Part shown: one piece after another, positions 23,470 to 34,859 of the stretch
How positions within the stretch are numbered: position 1 is the stretch's first letter
Layout of the letters: the number at the start of each line of letters is the position of its first letter
NCBI RefSeq assembly: GCF_030272615.1
Contig: NC_081413.1
Coordinates: 157,609,849-157,673,848 of the forward strand
Length of the DNA: 64,000 bases
Direction of reading: 5' to 3'
Source of the DNA: Cryptomeria japonica
Taxonomy: Eukaryota; Streptophyta; Pinopsida; Cupressales; Cupressaceae
Position numbers and translations under genes: made by a program
The notes under the pieces: model-generated
What the model was told of the DNA's origin: nothing
What the model saw: only the letters and a program-made list of their open reading frames with translations
Databases searched by the model: none

Positions 23470-23474
23470 CATTT
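23470..23474. other. Target site duplication (right) of element D
   Basis: CATTT follows the CA end of the 5' LTR and matches 16701-16705 exactly. Confidence 0.95.
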
Positions 23475-26442
23475 CACATAGGGCTATTGTTGAATGTTTT
23501 GGTTAGGACAAGTCTACCCTGAAGGAAATCAATAGAAATAATCTAGAACAAAATTACCAGTAGAAAAGGGACAAGTATAGAAAGGACTTTGTTCCTCATT
23601 TTATGAAGAAAATTTTCAAAAATTCATAGAATTATGTCCTTCCATCTGAAAGGGAGCCTTTTAGATTAGAATGCTTTGAGCCCTATTTTGTTAAGACCTA
23701 CTATGCATTAGAGCAGGTTCTTGGGGTAGATTGTAGGCTTACTCAAATGCCCATAGATTTCATGATAATTTTCATAAATATCCAACACCCCTCAATAAAT
23801 TAGTTGTATGGCTTTGTAGCTATTATTCATGGTAATATCCATGAAGGGTTAATGGGACCAAGGAATAAGAATCTGAAGCTTGAATTTAGACACTATTACT
23901 TTTTATGTCATCTGATTCTTTATCAAAACAAGGCTTACTGGGGTCCTAAATTAAGAATAAGGACAAATGATCTACACATGGGTCTTCCATGACTAGTATA
24001 GAGATGGACTCAAGTGTGGGACAAAGGATCCAGGTTTGGTAGTTATTCTATTTTATTTGATCATTTTGTCATGAAACTTTGTTAAGGATTGGAGTAAGAC
24101 TGCCCAGGCTACCTAAGACAATCATTCAAATTTTGAAGGTAACAAGTTGTAGAGCTACCAAGACAATATATCTTAATGGGGCCTTCATCCATAATTTTGG
24201 ATATATCTTTTTGTGTGGACACTGCACCATTATCCAGGTCTATGGGTGTGAGAAAGCACCCCATGTTTTGCCACTTTTTGTCTCTCCTAGGCTAGCATTC
24301 CTTGAGTTAATTTGGCAATTGATGTGGATGGAAAAGGCACAAATTACAAAAGATAAGAAAGGGAGGCTCCTGCCTAGGGTGGTCAATTTTGAGGAATTCA
24401 CTATAGGATGTGATACCTTGGAAAAGGTGCATGACATCATAGTAAATACTTACAAGATGAAGGTTGCCCAAGCTAGGCATTTTGACCCTGAAGGATGTAT
24501 AAATGATCTCAGAGTATACAAGCTAAAGGAGAAGGGCTATTTTCATTCATTTGATGAATGAGAGGATTTAATTAAAAATACTCACACTATTGAGGCATAT
24601 CATCATAAGAAGAAATGGGAGCTCATGAAGAAGCTTGAGCAAGAGAGGAAGCAAGAGGATCCCAATTTCAAAGGTTTTTATAGGGAATTCCAGAATGATT
24701 TTGCCAAGATGTCTTTCATGATAAGAAAGGAAGATGAGATAATAAAAATTAAAATGGAGAGAAGGGATGCCAAGGATAAATGAGTTAATTTTGAAGGAAG
24801 GCACCTCTAGGAAGGCAACTGAATATGTTAGGAGGGTTGAAACATCTCCTGGAACCTCTAGGCAAGTAGCTGAACAAGTCAGGAGGGTTGAAAAGGGAAA
24901 GCAAAAGATGTTTGATTTTGTCAATGTCCAGGAGGAATTTTATACAAATGTGCCACCCCCTTCTATCCCTTGGGAAACATTCCATGAAGATGAGGCTGTT
25001 GAAGTCCTAAATGACTTAGATAGAGCCATTATCCCGAGTACAATCCCTATTGAGGAGGTGGATGATGAAAGGATCATGGCCTCAAAAAACTTCATAGTAG
25101 ATGATAGTTTTGTGAACTCCCCCAAGTTCAAATCTTTTTAGCTAAAGGAAAAGTTGAAGAATCTGTCTGATGAAGAGATTAAAATTTTTGATAGGAATAG
25201 TTTCAGATGGACCCATGAGGAAGGTAGGGAGATTATTAGAAATAGTGGCATGCTTCTTGTCCCTTCCTACAACTCTGAGAAAATATTTTTATTAGATCAG
25301 ATTATGTGGCCGAAGGACCCTAATTTTTCAAAATTATTCAAAGATCATGGGTCTGGGGTGAGCATAGACCTAAAGGCTTTTCCTCTATGCTCAAAGGCCC
25401 CAAATGTCCAAAAGCCTATGGTTCTACAAGGTGGACAATAAAAGACAAGGTATGCAGTAATTATGACCCTTGAAGACACTAGTGCATCAGAGGTCGTAGA
25501 AATCACTTCACATGTGATCCGGTTTTCTCAATTAGTAGTGGATGATCTTAAGAAAAATCATTTGAGATTAAAGGATATGCATGTGGTAATGAATGAAAAT
25601 TACAACAAATTATTCATTAAGAAATGCGTATTTAAGGAGCAAATAAAGAAGGTGACAACAGATTCTTCAAGAGGAATTAGGCCTAAAGAATTAGAAAGAA
25701 TGAATAAATAATTACAAAGAGTCAAGGATGAAGCTGAGAACAATTATTTTGAAATCAAAAAGGCTTCAATTTTGAAGGTGGCAAATAAAGTTATCGAGAA
25801 GTTAAGCAAGGTGTAGACCTCATATTCTTTGACATCACAACTCTTGAGCCAGCTAGATGAAATTCTTTCATTCTTTCAGCTAATTAGGACCACTTGGATG
25901 CCAAAAGGACATGACTTAAAAGAGCTCATGTTGGCAGTCAAGAACATGGCCTCTCCACCCCAAGTTGTAGGGGTGACTTGGAAAAACATGAATTTATTAA
26001 TCAAAGAATTGGCTAACATTGAGGATGAGAAAAATACATTAATTAAAATGATTGATTCTTTCCAAGGTTTGAAAAAGTGGGATATCCCCACAATTTTCAC
26101 ATGTGAAGTACAAATCAGAGTCTTAGAGGAGTGGAAGTAAGGCTTCCAGGATGCCATAAATGTAGTTTTGTCTTCCTTGGCTACTAATCTAGCCCAATGT
26201 GACTCATATTTTAATATCATTGATAAAATCATGGAGGTGGATATTACGTACCATGGATTTACTTTGGAGACCACACTATTACTAGCCCATAAAAAAAAGG
26301 AAGCAACAAAAAATTTGTAGAGTTTGAGGAGTTTTACTTGGCCATTGGACAAAATTGAGGCTCTACATAGAAATTACTACTCCTTGGAAGAAGAGAAGCT
26401 TGAGGGAGAAGATTGGTTTTTTTCTCCTATTTTGTTATTTTG
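23475..26442 (+). pseudogene. ORF-X C-terminal part, copy 1 (unknown protein)
   Basis: The frame resumes after D with RAIVECFGLD, then FVPHFMKKIFKNS, RLECFEPYFVKTYYAL, MPIDFMIIF, FLCHLILYQNKAYWGP and RWTQVWDKGSRFGSYSILFDHF. All of these recur in copy 2. Beyond the part shared with copy 2 it continues: NFEEFTIGCDTLEKVHDIIV (near 24400), KKLEQERKQEDPNF, a charged stretch, RNSFRWTHEEGREIIRNSG (near 25195) and a long helical, probably coiled-coil region to about 26400 (LRLKDMHVVMNENYNKLF, LNIEDEKN-like segments). Stops and frame changes are frequent. No enzyme motif is recognised. With the N-terminal part the protein would have about 1300 residues, placed where extra 3' ORFs occur in some Tat-type elements. 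Confidence 0.62.
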
Positions 26443-26462
26443 AAGTTTGTGCAGGTTGTTGA

Positions 26463-26475
26463 TTTTAGGGAGAAT
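26463..26475 (+). other. Probable polypurine tract before the H/J LTR
   Basis: TTTTAGGGAGAAT lies between the ORF-X end and TGACAG, the proposed LTR start. It is short and the assignment is tentative. Confidence 0.45.
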
Positions 26476-26771
26476 TGACAGAAATATTCAATCATCAAGG
26501 ACCATTCTCCAAGTTACCTACTGCTAGGTGCCAAGGTGTACTCCAAATGCTGACAGAGGTATGCCTCAAGGTACCAATGAAGTGACAATTTTGCATACCT
26601 ATAGCCCAAAGTTTCCAGAATGATTCCCTCTCAGCACCCCTTGCATTTATTGCAACAAAGAAGTGTGCATGTATGTTGACAAGGACAAGAAGGGACCTTA
26701 TGGAGAATTGTAAAACATTGTACTGTTGACATATGTCTTCTTGGATTGAGGCTTGTTTTGCTCCCTTGTGT

Positions 26772-26779
26772 TATAAAAA
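26772..26779 (+). promoter_or_regulatory. TATA box of the H/J LTR
   Basis: TATAAAAA in the context TTGTGTTATAAAAAAGAATTC, in the LTR upstream half, where the retroelement promoter is expected. Confidence 0.5.
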
Positions 26780-27285
26780 AGAATTCAGGGCCAAGAAGAC
26801 CGATTCTGAAATTTTTCTTAGTATGTACTAGGATAGCTTTGAAGCAATATTATGACAGTTAGTCTTTTACAAATTTATTGAGCACAATAATCTATCATGA
26901 ATCTATCTATTTTATTCTAAAAATCAATAAGGAGGATATTCACTTTTCTTGCTCATATCTTTTGTATGGTGTTGTATGAGTTGTTATGTTAATGACATGT
27001 TCAATTTGTCTTATCTAATGGAGAATGTGTATGTCTTGATAGGTTTTAGTCCAAGTAAATGAATTAAATTATGTCTTGAATATTGAAACATTTGTGTGAG
27101 AGATATTGTGAGGAAGTTGTGAATACATTCTCAGTTTGAGCATTTTAAGCAAGTCTTGAATGTTTAGTATTGGATTTTAATGATGATACTATGATATTTT
27201 TTACAAGTCTTTAAACATATTATTTCACTCTGTATCTCCCTTGAATAGGCACATGTCGTACTTTTCTAGGTTTTACGATTATTTC

Positions 27286-27303
27286 AACATTCTTATTTCA
27301 CTT
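27286..27303. other. Target site duplication (left) of LINE N
   Basis: The 18 bases AACATTCTTATTTCACTT are repeated exactly at 29786-29803. Confidence 0.9.
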
Positions 27304-27697
27304 CAAGGCAGATCATAGAGGAATTTGCAAAGAGAGGATTGCTGTCCCTATTGGAACCCAAACTAACCATAAAGCTGAAGCTATGGCAGCTCTTCAAGGC
27401 ATAATCCTAGCCAAAAAATGGAATTGCCCCTTTCTATGGATAGAAGGGGACTCAAATAATATAATAAAGTGCCTCAATGGGACTTCAAAACCTTCATGGT
27501 CGATTCACAACATAATCACTTCTACTATTGACATTATTAGAACCTTTAAAAAATGCCATATCTCCCATATCTATCGGGAGGCCAACTGTTCTGCTAATTG
27601 GGCTACCAATGTGGCAGTTAAAAATGAGACAATTACCACGTGGATGGGTGAGAGCAGACTCCATGAAGATGTCAGACAAATCATAAGTGATGAGTGA
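27304..27697 (+). pseudogene. LINE RNase H domain (truncated)
   Basis: Frame: KADHRGICKERIAVPIG, then NHKAEAMAALQGIILAKKW, WIEGDSNNIIKCLNGTSK and CHISHIYREANCSANWATNVA, ending at ISDE and a TGA near 27697. The catalytic Glu (KAEAMAA) and second Asp (EGDSN) are present. The N-terminal Asp is lost by truncation and the last Asp of the usual EAN..AD motif is Asn. This is the RVT_3-type RNase H of plant L1 elements, which removes RNA from RNA/DNA hybrids. The residue losses make it inactive. Confidence 0.8.
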
Positions 27698-27908
27698 TAT
27701 AGAAGTACCCCAAACACTCTTGATTGACAGGGTAACAATGAAAAGTACTGATGTGAGCACTTCAAGTTATTTCTATAATGAAAAAATCACTCATTATAAC
27801 ATCAATGCCATCAACTCCCACGCTTGTTGGGTAATTTTTTTAGCTCCGAAAAGCTCTTTGTTTAACTAGCTCTGCAAGTTTCAAAATTTGGCTGTGAGAA
27901 GCGACATC

Positions 27909-28535
27909 ATGGGCGGAAATAGGAGACGATATGAGCCAAGTAGCTGTAAAGAGTGGAAACAGAAGGAAGAGGTGTGGAGTATTTTGGAGAAGGGCAGTCT
28001 CTCAAACTTCATAGAGAGACTCCATGACCATGATGGAATGGTAACTAGCCTTTTTTGCAAAAACTGGAAGAAGGGCATGTTAAAAATGGGTGACCAAATG
28101 GTGGAAATTGATGAAGATTTAATTGCTAAAGCTACGGGTCTCAACAAGGAAGGCTGCAACTTCTACAGAGACAGGAAGGTTAGCATGGAAGCCATTGAAA
28201 GGTACCCAATTATTGAGAAAGAGAAAAAATGACTGGTAAAGTTGACTAAAACCTACTACCCACCTAGGGCTTTTGCCAAACCCTAGTGAGAAATTCTCTT
28301 TGTTTTAATGCGGTATATTACTCTAGATGGTAGGTTTATGAAAGTCTATGGGTATCATTTTGTTCTGTTAAACCACTTTAGGCATAATGATAAGGTGAAT
28401 TTTCCTTATTTCTTATTTTTCTCAATGAATGCTTCCCTTAAAGCCTACAAAGAGAATCCTCTAGGCGATACTGCAATGCACCAAGGCCTAATGGTCCTAA
28501 TTTATGACCATTTAAAGGCCAGTCAAATTAACTAG
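27909..28535 (+). pseudogene. Passenger ORF in LINE N, N-terminal part (unknown)
   Basis: From ATG 27909 the protein reads MGGNRRRYEPSSCKEWKQ and continues to WSILEKGSLSNFIERLHDHD, EIDEDLIAKATGLNKEGCNF and RDRKVSMEAIERYPI, with a stop near 28230. After a damaged stretch it resumes at 28308 with MRYITLDGRFMKVYGYHF, LLNHFRHNDKVNFPYFLFF and GDTAMHQGLMVLIYDHL. I recognise no catalytic motif. The ATGL..EG segment followed by a hydrophobic FPYFLFFSM region recalls the large ORF of element D (VVTGLPST, then GNLLVCLMLYF), so both may belong to one broad family of plant transposon-borne proteins. That link is an inference from motif order only. Confidence 0.55.
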
Positions 28536-29612
28536 ATGCAGCCCTCTATGGACTCTGAGGAAGATATGTCTGATTCTTCTTTTTCAGAGGTGGAGGAATC
28601 TGACAATGACTCCTCATCTGATACTAAGGATAGCTTTGATGATTCAGAGTATGAGAGTAGTAAGAAGAGGAAAACAAGACCCTCATCTTCCAAGGGCAAA
28701 AAACTTCAAATCAAACCCTTGATCAGCATCTCTTCCAAAGAAGAGGATTCAGATTATTCTAAGGAGAAGAAGAACCCTAAAGGGTTGCTGAAGAAGAAAA
28801 TTAAAAACCAAGCCCAGACCCAAAAAAAGAATAAGAAAAAAGAGGAGACTAGCAAGGAACTGGAAGCTGACAAGCAAGCTAGGACCCTCGAAGCCGAGCA
28901 TAGCCTGGAAAAGGAGGCAATGGAAGAGATTCTCAGGGCTGTAGACACTATCTCCGCCCTCCATATCCCTAAAGATGAACAAGTAACCCGTGGAAAAGCG
29001 ACTCCCCCCGATGACCCTCCTCCCGAGGGCTTGCATGGTTTTATGAAAACTATGGAATGGCTCATTGATGGTTACAAGAAAGTTGTGGATGAGTATTAAA
29101 AACTATGCAACAGAGTCCTGATTCTGGAGACCATTAATATAGGGGAGGGGAATACAATGGCTGACTATATTGAGGATCTAAAAAACACTATTGCTAAAGT
29201 GGAAGACATCAGAGATGCTTTCAACCCTAGGTTTGAGAAGATTGAAAAGGAGATGCTGGACAAAAAAAGCCTTGCAGAAACTAGTGAAAAAACACTCTCA
29301 GATACTGTCACTAAAGTGGGAAAAATTGAGGAGTGCCTTAAGAATATTGCGGAGAAAAGCCTTAGTATTCTGAAAATCTCGGCCAATAATACTCATGCCC
29401 TCATCAGTAAGCTTGATGATGACAAGGAAATCCAAGAAATTGACCTGGATGCTGAAGGTAAAGGGGAACCTCAAGGTCCCAGAACCTGCACTAGAAGAAA
29501 GAGGAAGGAAAAGAAAATGAACAAGGATCTGGAAGAGCTAAAAGTTGTTGGGGCTACCTATGATGAGTTGGTGATAAAGGCAGAGGACCTACTAAAGAAA
29601 ATTGCTGAGTAG
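28536..29612 (+). pseudogene. Passenger ORF in LINE N, acidic/basic and coiled-coil part (unknown)
   Basis: The frame 28536-29099 starts with an acidic serine-rich stretch (SEVEESDNDSSSDTKDS), then a basic one (SSKKRKTRPSSSKGKK), then Lys/Glu-rich helices (LEKEAMEEILRAVDTI). One TAA at 29097-29099 precedes a second open stretch, 29157-29612, with a probable coiled coil (FEKIEKEMLDKKSLAETSEK) and a basic patch (CTRRKRKEKKMNKDLEEL). It ends at 29610-29612. The two stretches look like one gene with a single stop. The charged composition suggests a disordered, possibly nuclear linker followed by an oligomerising helix. About 170 bases of T-rich 3' sequence remain before the target duplication. 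Confidence 0.55.
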
Positions 29613-29785
29613 CGTCTCCCTGGTTTCTTTGCTGTGTTTTGTTGTTTTGTTGCTTTGCTATTCTTTCTGTTCACTGGTCTTCTGGCCAATCATTTTGTAT
29701 GCGGACTTTTAATCCTTTTGCTGCTCTTTCTCTTTCTATGATGTAAAGGTTTTGGGTCCTTAAAACCTATTTTTTAATCAATCAG

Positions 29786-29803
29786 AACATTCTTATTTCA
29801 CTT
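29786..29803. other. Target site duplication (right) of LINE N
   Basis: Exact copy of the 18 bases at 27286-27303. Confidence 0.9.
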
Positions 29804-30165
29804 TTTATATTTTATTTCTTAGTTTTTCTACATTAGGAGTAGAATAGATTAGAGCCAGTTTTCAATGCAAGCAAAGTGATACAAGCTAAGGTTCAAGCCA
29901 GAATTTGTAGTATGTCATACTTTTCCTTGGTATATTTTCATTGAAAACATCTATTATATTTTGCAGTGTCTATTTATGTAAAACTAAAATGTTGTAAAAC
30001 ATTGTAATAGGGATACCCACCTAGGCCTTGTAGAGGATAAAGAGCAAAATATTATAGCCTTTATGATAAATCTTGTTCATTGGCTAGACCCAATGTCAAA
30101 TTTGTTTATGAGTCGGTGGCTTTTTCTCTAGGATTTAGGATCTGTTGATTTGGGAACCAAAAAAT

Positions 30166-30183
30166 TGGTGACTCTGATGGGGA
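30166..30183 (+). other. Primer-binding site of element J
   Basis: TGGTGACTCTGATGGGGA resembles the TGGCGACTC.GCTGGGGA sites, complementary to an arginine tRNA, that are typical of plant Tat/Ogre elements. It starts six bases after the LTR end. Confidence 0.7.
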
Positions 30184-30330
30184 ATCAAAGTCAAGACTTT
30201 GTCAAAAGAAGTATTTTATCCTAGCAATCCTTATTCAGCAACCAGAGTTGTGAAAGAAACAAAAAAGTATTCCCATTTAGGGTGGTGACTTTGAAAAGAA
30301 GACAGCTAGTTCATAGCTTGAAAGGATCAC

Positions 30331-33300
30331 ATGAGCAACAAGAAGGTTACAAACACTGCTACCAAGAGGAGTGAATGCATTGTAAGGCACAACACATCAA
30401 ACATTGAGTTTAGCTCAGATAAAGAAGCTAATCAAGGGAGCAGAGAGGATAGCAAGTCTACAACTAACAAAAGGTGGACTGTCAAGGACAAAGGTATTTG
30501 TCAAACCATTTTTCGTCAAGCATCAATTAATGCTCTTGTTTTTAGAATAGAGGAACAAAATCAATTTCATATTGATTTAAGAGGGAAGGGTATTTCAGAG
30601 GGTTATCATACTAACACTTATAGGTCTGAATATGAAGTAGAGGATACAAGTAGTGATGAATCCTTGCCAAAAGAAAATCTTTTTGTTAGTCACACAATCC
30701 CTAATATGGATAAAAAACCTACTATGAAGTTTCTGCTTAGGACCAGGCTATTGATGACAAGTTGTATGCAGACTTTGTAAAGGTTAGGCTACAAAGAGAG
30801 TTTGAGGCTAGGTATGTTGACCAGTTAGCTAATGTACAAAGTAACGTTGGTCCAGAGTACACTATGGCTACCCCCATGTCTATGAACTTTCCTTGAACAC
30901 AAATTGTTTTTCAAACTCGGTTCACTGAGTCCAATATATGCTCTACCTTGGGGAATGCAGCTAGAGGATCAACAAAAGAGTTGCAGAGACAATTGGAATA
31001 GGTAAGAAGGGAAAGGGACATGATGGCGCAAGAAATGTTAAATTTGGCCATTTAGCAGTCTATGCAAATCCCTGCCCATGGAATGTTTGGTTAGACATTC
31101 AATATCCCTAGTACTGCCAGCTGCCCTTTAGTCACTTCTACACCTGTGTCTTCCCATGTGAATATTATTAATTCCTCAGTCCCTAATATCACAAGTACTA
31201 TAGCTCAAGTCCCTGTTGTAAGTTTTGTTTCAACACATGCAAAAACTGCTTCCCAAGCTATTACTTGAAAAAATATTTCTAGTACTACAACCAATACTAT
31301 GTCAATGTCACATGCATGGAAAAGTGAAATGCCTAATTTGTCTTATGTCTCTACAAGCATAAGTGTCTACCCTACTAACATCCAAAATAGAAGCATTGGT
31401 TAGGCAAGTACTAGTCAACATAATGGAGCTCAACAACATCATTATGGTGCACAAGGTCAATACAACAGGCCGAGCCAAATTTTTGGCCCACCACCTCCAC
31501 AGTTTCCTCTCTTCCCATAGTATGATCCCCCACTAGTGTATCTAAAAATAACCAAATGGGATGAAATAATCCTTACCAACAATATTTACAGTTCCTATAA
31601 TTTCAACAGAAAATGGAAAGGTAGTACCAACAATAGTATCAGATACCCCAACAACAACAACAACAACACCATCAGTAGTAGCAGATTCCTAGTCAAGGAA
31701 ATGCATACCAACAACAAATGCAAAATCAATTTTCTAGAAGACCAATGCAACTGGATAGATATAGACAAATTAATTTCACCAAGATCATAGGTTTCTCGAA
31801 TCCAATACAAAATGAATTAAGAGATGCACTTCCTAAATTCTCAAGAAATATTGCAATCTTAGGGGAAGATCATCTTAGAACATTCCAAAATATAATGGAT
31901 AACTTTGAAGTGGAAAGTGAAGATGTTTACATGAAAATATTTATGCAATCTTTAACTGATGATGTTAGGGAATGGTAAAAAAGTTTGCCTGATTTATCTA
32001 TCAGATCATTTTAAGACTTTAAAATAATGTTTAAAGATCAATATGATGACCATTTAGATCCTAAGTTTGTTTTGCATGAGCTAACTAGTATCAGAAAGAA
32101 TCAAAATGAGGATGTTGCTTTTTTCAATAATAGGTTCATCAAAATACTCAATAAAATTCCTCTTAGTCTCAAGCCAATAAACAATATGAACTTGGTATTC
32201 TATTTTGATGCCTTTGATCCTAAAATAGGTTATGAGTCGAGGTCAAGTAGCCTCCCAACTTTGGCAGCTTCTTTAAACTTTCTCAGACCATATAAAACAA
32301 TATGAAAGCCTTAGAAAAAAAAACAAGAAGAGATGATGTTAGGATTTTGCCAAATCCCAAAGGACATCACAACAAAGTGCCTAAAGAAGAGGATAAGTTG
32401 GATAAGCTTATGAGTGCCTTAAAGGATTTAAGCTATGAAGTGGCTAGAAATGAGAATGTCATGTTGCATGATAGGTCTAATTTTCAAAGGCATGAAAGAC
32501 CCAAGCTACATGATATGCCTTATAATACAAATTGGAAATATGGGCAGCCTGTAGTTGGCAACCAAAGGCCTGCAAACAAAGAAACACCTGATCTATTGAA
32601 AAGGCCAAGTGCTCATCTTGTGGAGGACAACCCATGGTGTATCACATGTAATCTGCCACACACACAATCCCAATGCACAGTAGCAAGGGCCATTGAAGAA
32701 GATGAAGATGTCTATTCTAGCTTAAAGGAAGATAGATTCACTGATCACATGGTGAACATGTTTTCTTTTCAAGATGATAATAAATATGAGTTCTCAGCCT
32801 TTGAAGAAAATGAAGTAGAAATAGATGTAGATATTCAGAGACTTTGGAGTAGCAGCCATCATTATGAAGTGTTTTATGATGAAGAAAGTAGAGAATAATG
32901 TAGGGTCAATGCTTTTAATGACCAATCTAAAAATGCCAGTTTGAGGAGAGCTTCTGAGGAAGGAATCCAAAGAATTACTATGGTCATTGTCACCCAGATT
33001 AAGGGTACAATTTGAGGCCAAGGGGTGCTTTTCCCAACAAAGTAAAAATCAATGGAATGTTCATAAAGGACAAACAACCAAAACTTAAGAAACAAACTCC
33101 TCCATCATCCATAGAAGAAAATAACAAGGTTGAAAGACCACCCCTACCCAACAGTATGTGCCAAAAGGAAGCACAAAGTTCAAGAAGACCGAAAAGGAGG
33201 TTGTAGTTGAAGTTTCCTTGAAAGAAGTTGTGGTTGAGAAGGAAAAGCAACCAAAAGTGATAGTTCAAAAGGAGCTCAATCTAGGTACTTTTACAACACC

Positions 33301-33355
33301 TTCTTTTCATATTATGCAAACATTATATCAAATAATTTTTTTGTCCCTTTGTTAG
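30331..33355 (+). pseudogene. Element J gag
   Basis: The ATG at 30331 opens MSNKKVTNTATKRSECIV, a hydrophilic N-terminal region. A low-complexity Pro/Gln/Asn zone at 31000-31700 includes a CAA run (31652-31665). The capsid part reads LPKFSRNIAILGEDHLRTF (near 31840), MQSLTDDVREW with a stop right after (near 31975) and FKDQYDDHLDP. A zinc-knuckle-like motif, WCITCNLPHTQSQC, is near 32635-32676 (CX2CX3HX4C). An acidic stretch follows, and then a Lys/Val/Glu-rich tail (KEVVVEVSLKEVVVEKEKQ near 33200). At least four stops or frame changes occur. The capsid does not match that of G, although both fit the Tat/Athila style. Confidence 0.72.
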
Positions 33356-33564
33356 AAATGATGAAAATCTTGTAACATAGAGATAATGATTTAGCTTTGA
33401 TAAATGGATTTTCTGGTATGCCCGAAGGTACCATGCAAAACAATGTTGTTTTAAAAAATAAAAATGAGGGTGCACAAGAGGAACACTCTGGAACAATGCA
33501 AGCTCTTGAAGTCTACATATGAAATACTATCACTAAAATCCCTTCTGAAGTAGATCCCTTCTAT

Positions 33565-34060
33565 ATTATTTTGATAGTGAATGGTATGTATGTAAAAAAT
33601 GTATGATTGATTCTAGGGCCACCATTATTATCATTCCTATGGAAGTCATGAGGGAGCTTAGGCTGAATGTTGACTACAACTATGGGAGGTGATGCCATGG
33701 ATAATAGATCAATTCCTATGATAGGCATCCTTCAAAATTTAGAAGTTAATATAGCAAATTTCCCAAATTTTGCTTACAAAGTGGATGTGACAGTTGTAGA
33801 TGTTCCCCCAAATTATGGCATGCTTTTGTCAAGATAATGGAGAGAAGCGATTGGGGGAAATGTTCAACTGGATTTATCCTATGCTACTATCCCCGTTAAT
33901 GAGAAAGATGTCAACTTAGAAAGAGAACCTAGATCTAATACTACTATTGAGCAAGCTGAGCTAAATAACATGGTGATGTTTTATGACTTTGATATGGGGA
34001 AATTCAAAGTTGAGCCTATTCAATCATCCCTAGATGTAGCAGACCCTGTCATAGCTGAAA
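33565..34060 (+). pseudogene. Element J protease region
   Basis: The core MIDSRATIIIIPMEVMRELRLN (from about 33602) corresponds to the retropepsin DSGA motif with Gly changed to Arg, followed by the typical Ile-rich strand and MEVM helix. Further on comes the frame RSIPMIGILQNLEVNIANF, then VDVTVVDVPPNYGMLLSR (near 33785-33835) and a stop where tryptophan is usual. The frame continues to DFDMGKFKVEPIQ, a linker before the RNase H-like domain. The Gly-to-Arg change next to the catalytic Asp would abolish activity. The order gag, protease is as expected. Confidence 0.68.
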
Positions 34061-34089
34061 TTTAGAATAGTGGGGAGGATCTATGAAAC

Positions 34090-34620
34090 ATGTATTTTGA
34101 TGGAGCTTGTAGCAAAGAAGATTAGGTGTCATAGTAGTTTTTATTGCCCCTAGTGGAAAAACATTATGTATTCTTTCCAACTACTTTTCGAGTGCACTAA
34201 CAATGTGGCAGAGTATAAAGAATTGTTACTAGGTTTGAATCTTGCTACTAAGAATTAGATAAAGCAATTTCCAGTATGGGGGGATTCAAAATAGATTGTA
34301 TCTCAGGTTAGATAAGTTTATTCTTCCAAGAATTATAGATTGAAGCAGTATCGATCAACTGTCTAGGACTCAGTGGAATTTTTTGATGCCTTCAATATCA
34401 AATGGATAGAAAGATAAAAGAACATTATGGTAGAACTCATAGAAAATGTTACTTTGAAGAGTAATGATATCAACTTGGATAGAATTTCAAAAGTAGAAGT
34501 AAAAACCAGGCCTACCATACCTGATAATATTTGCAATTGCCAAGTTTTTAATGATGATGATGACCTGCTAAATTTATTGCATTGCATAGATGAGTATGAG
34601 AGTCAATAAATTAATTTTAA
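34090..34620 (+). pseudogene. RNase H-like domain placed before RT in element J
   Basis: Across two frame changes the region gives MYFDGACSKED, VVFIAPSGKTLC, then CTNNVAEYKELLLGLNLATK, QFPVWGDSK, IVSQV, NYRLKQYRSTV and VEFFDAFNIKWIER. These match the RNase H fold in order: first Asp in FDGA, Glu in AEY, second Asp in GDS, and a helix leading to the C-terminal part. Several glycine or tryptophan/glutamine positions are now stops. A different, Gypsy-type RNase H is present after RT. Tat elements are known to carry an additional archaeal-like RNase H, usually described after the first one and before integrase. Here it lies between protease and RT. Confidence 0.7.
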
Positions 34621-34859
34621 TGATTTTGTGGAAAATATAGATGGAAAAGACACTTTTTTTTGGGAATGAGATAGTCCAACTAAAGACAAACAAAATCCCA
34701 TAATGATTGGTAGCCCTAGAAAGAGTATTTGATAGTCAGGACAATCAAACAATGAAGCGGTCCCTTGTAAACAAAGAGGATCTTGAAGAAATTAACTTAG
34801 GAATATATTCATCTCCTAGAAAGGCCTACATTGGTTAAAGGATCAATCCAAAAATTAGG

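Larger units (their letters stand above)
27304..29785 (+). mobile_element. 5'-truncated L1-type LINE N carrying a passenger ORF
   Basis: The insert is bounded by a perfect 18 bp duplication, the kind made by target-primed reverse transcription. It begins inside the RNase H domain found at the C-terminus of plant L1 ORF2, so endonuclease and RT are missing. Downstream of RNase H, where only a short 3' UTR is expected, come about 1.9 kb of other coding-like sequence. The 3' end is CCTATTTTTTAATCAATCAG with no long poly(A). The most likely reading is a LINE insertion that carried downstream sequence by 3' transduction. A LINE family that encodes the extra ORF is the alternative. Confidence 0.75.
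26476..30159 (+). repeat. LTR shared by elements H and J, split by LINE N
   Basis: It is proposed to start TGACAGAAATATT after a purine tract and to end GGGAACCA six bases before a primer-binding site. Without LINE N and one copy of its target duplication it is about 1.18 kb. A TATA box lies at 26772. TTGTAAAACATTGTA occurs near 26708 and a near-copy near 29990. The right edge is well supported by the primer site. The left edge is an inference. No second full LTR of this family is in the window for comparison. Confidence 0.6.

Noticed and set aside
28749-29065. Hydrophobic open frames on the - strand opposite the passenger ORF
   Set aside because: Antisense of Lys/Glu/Ser-rich codons gives Phe/Leu/Ser-rich frames. 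A composition artefact.
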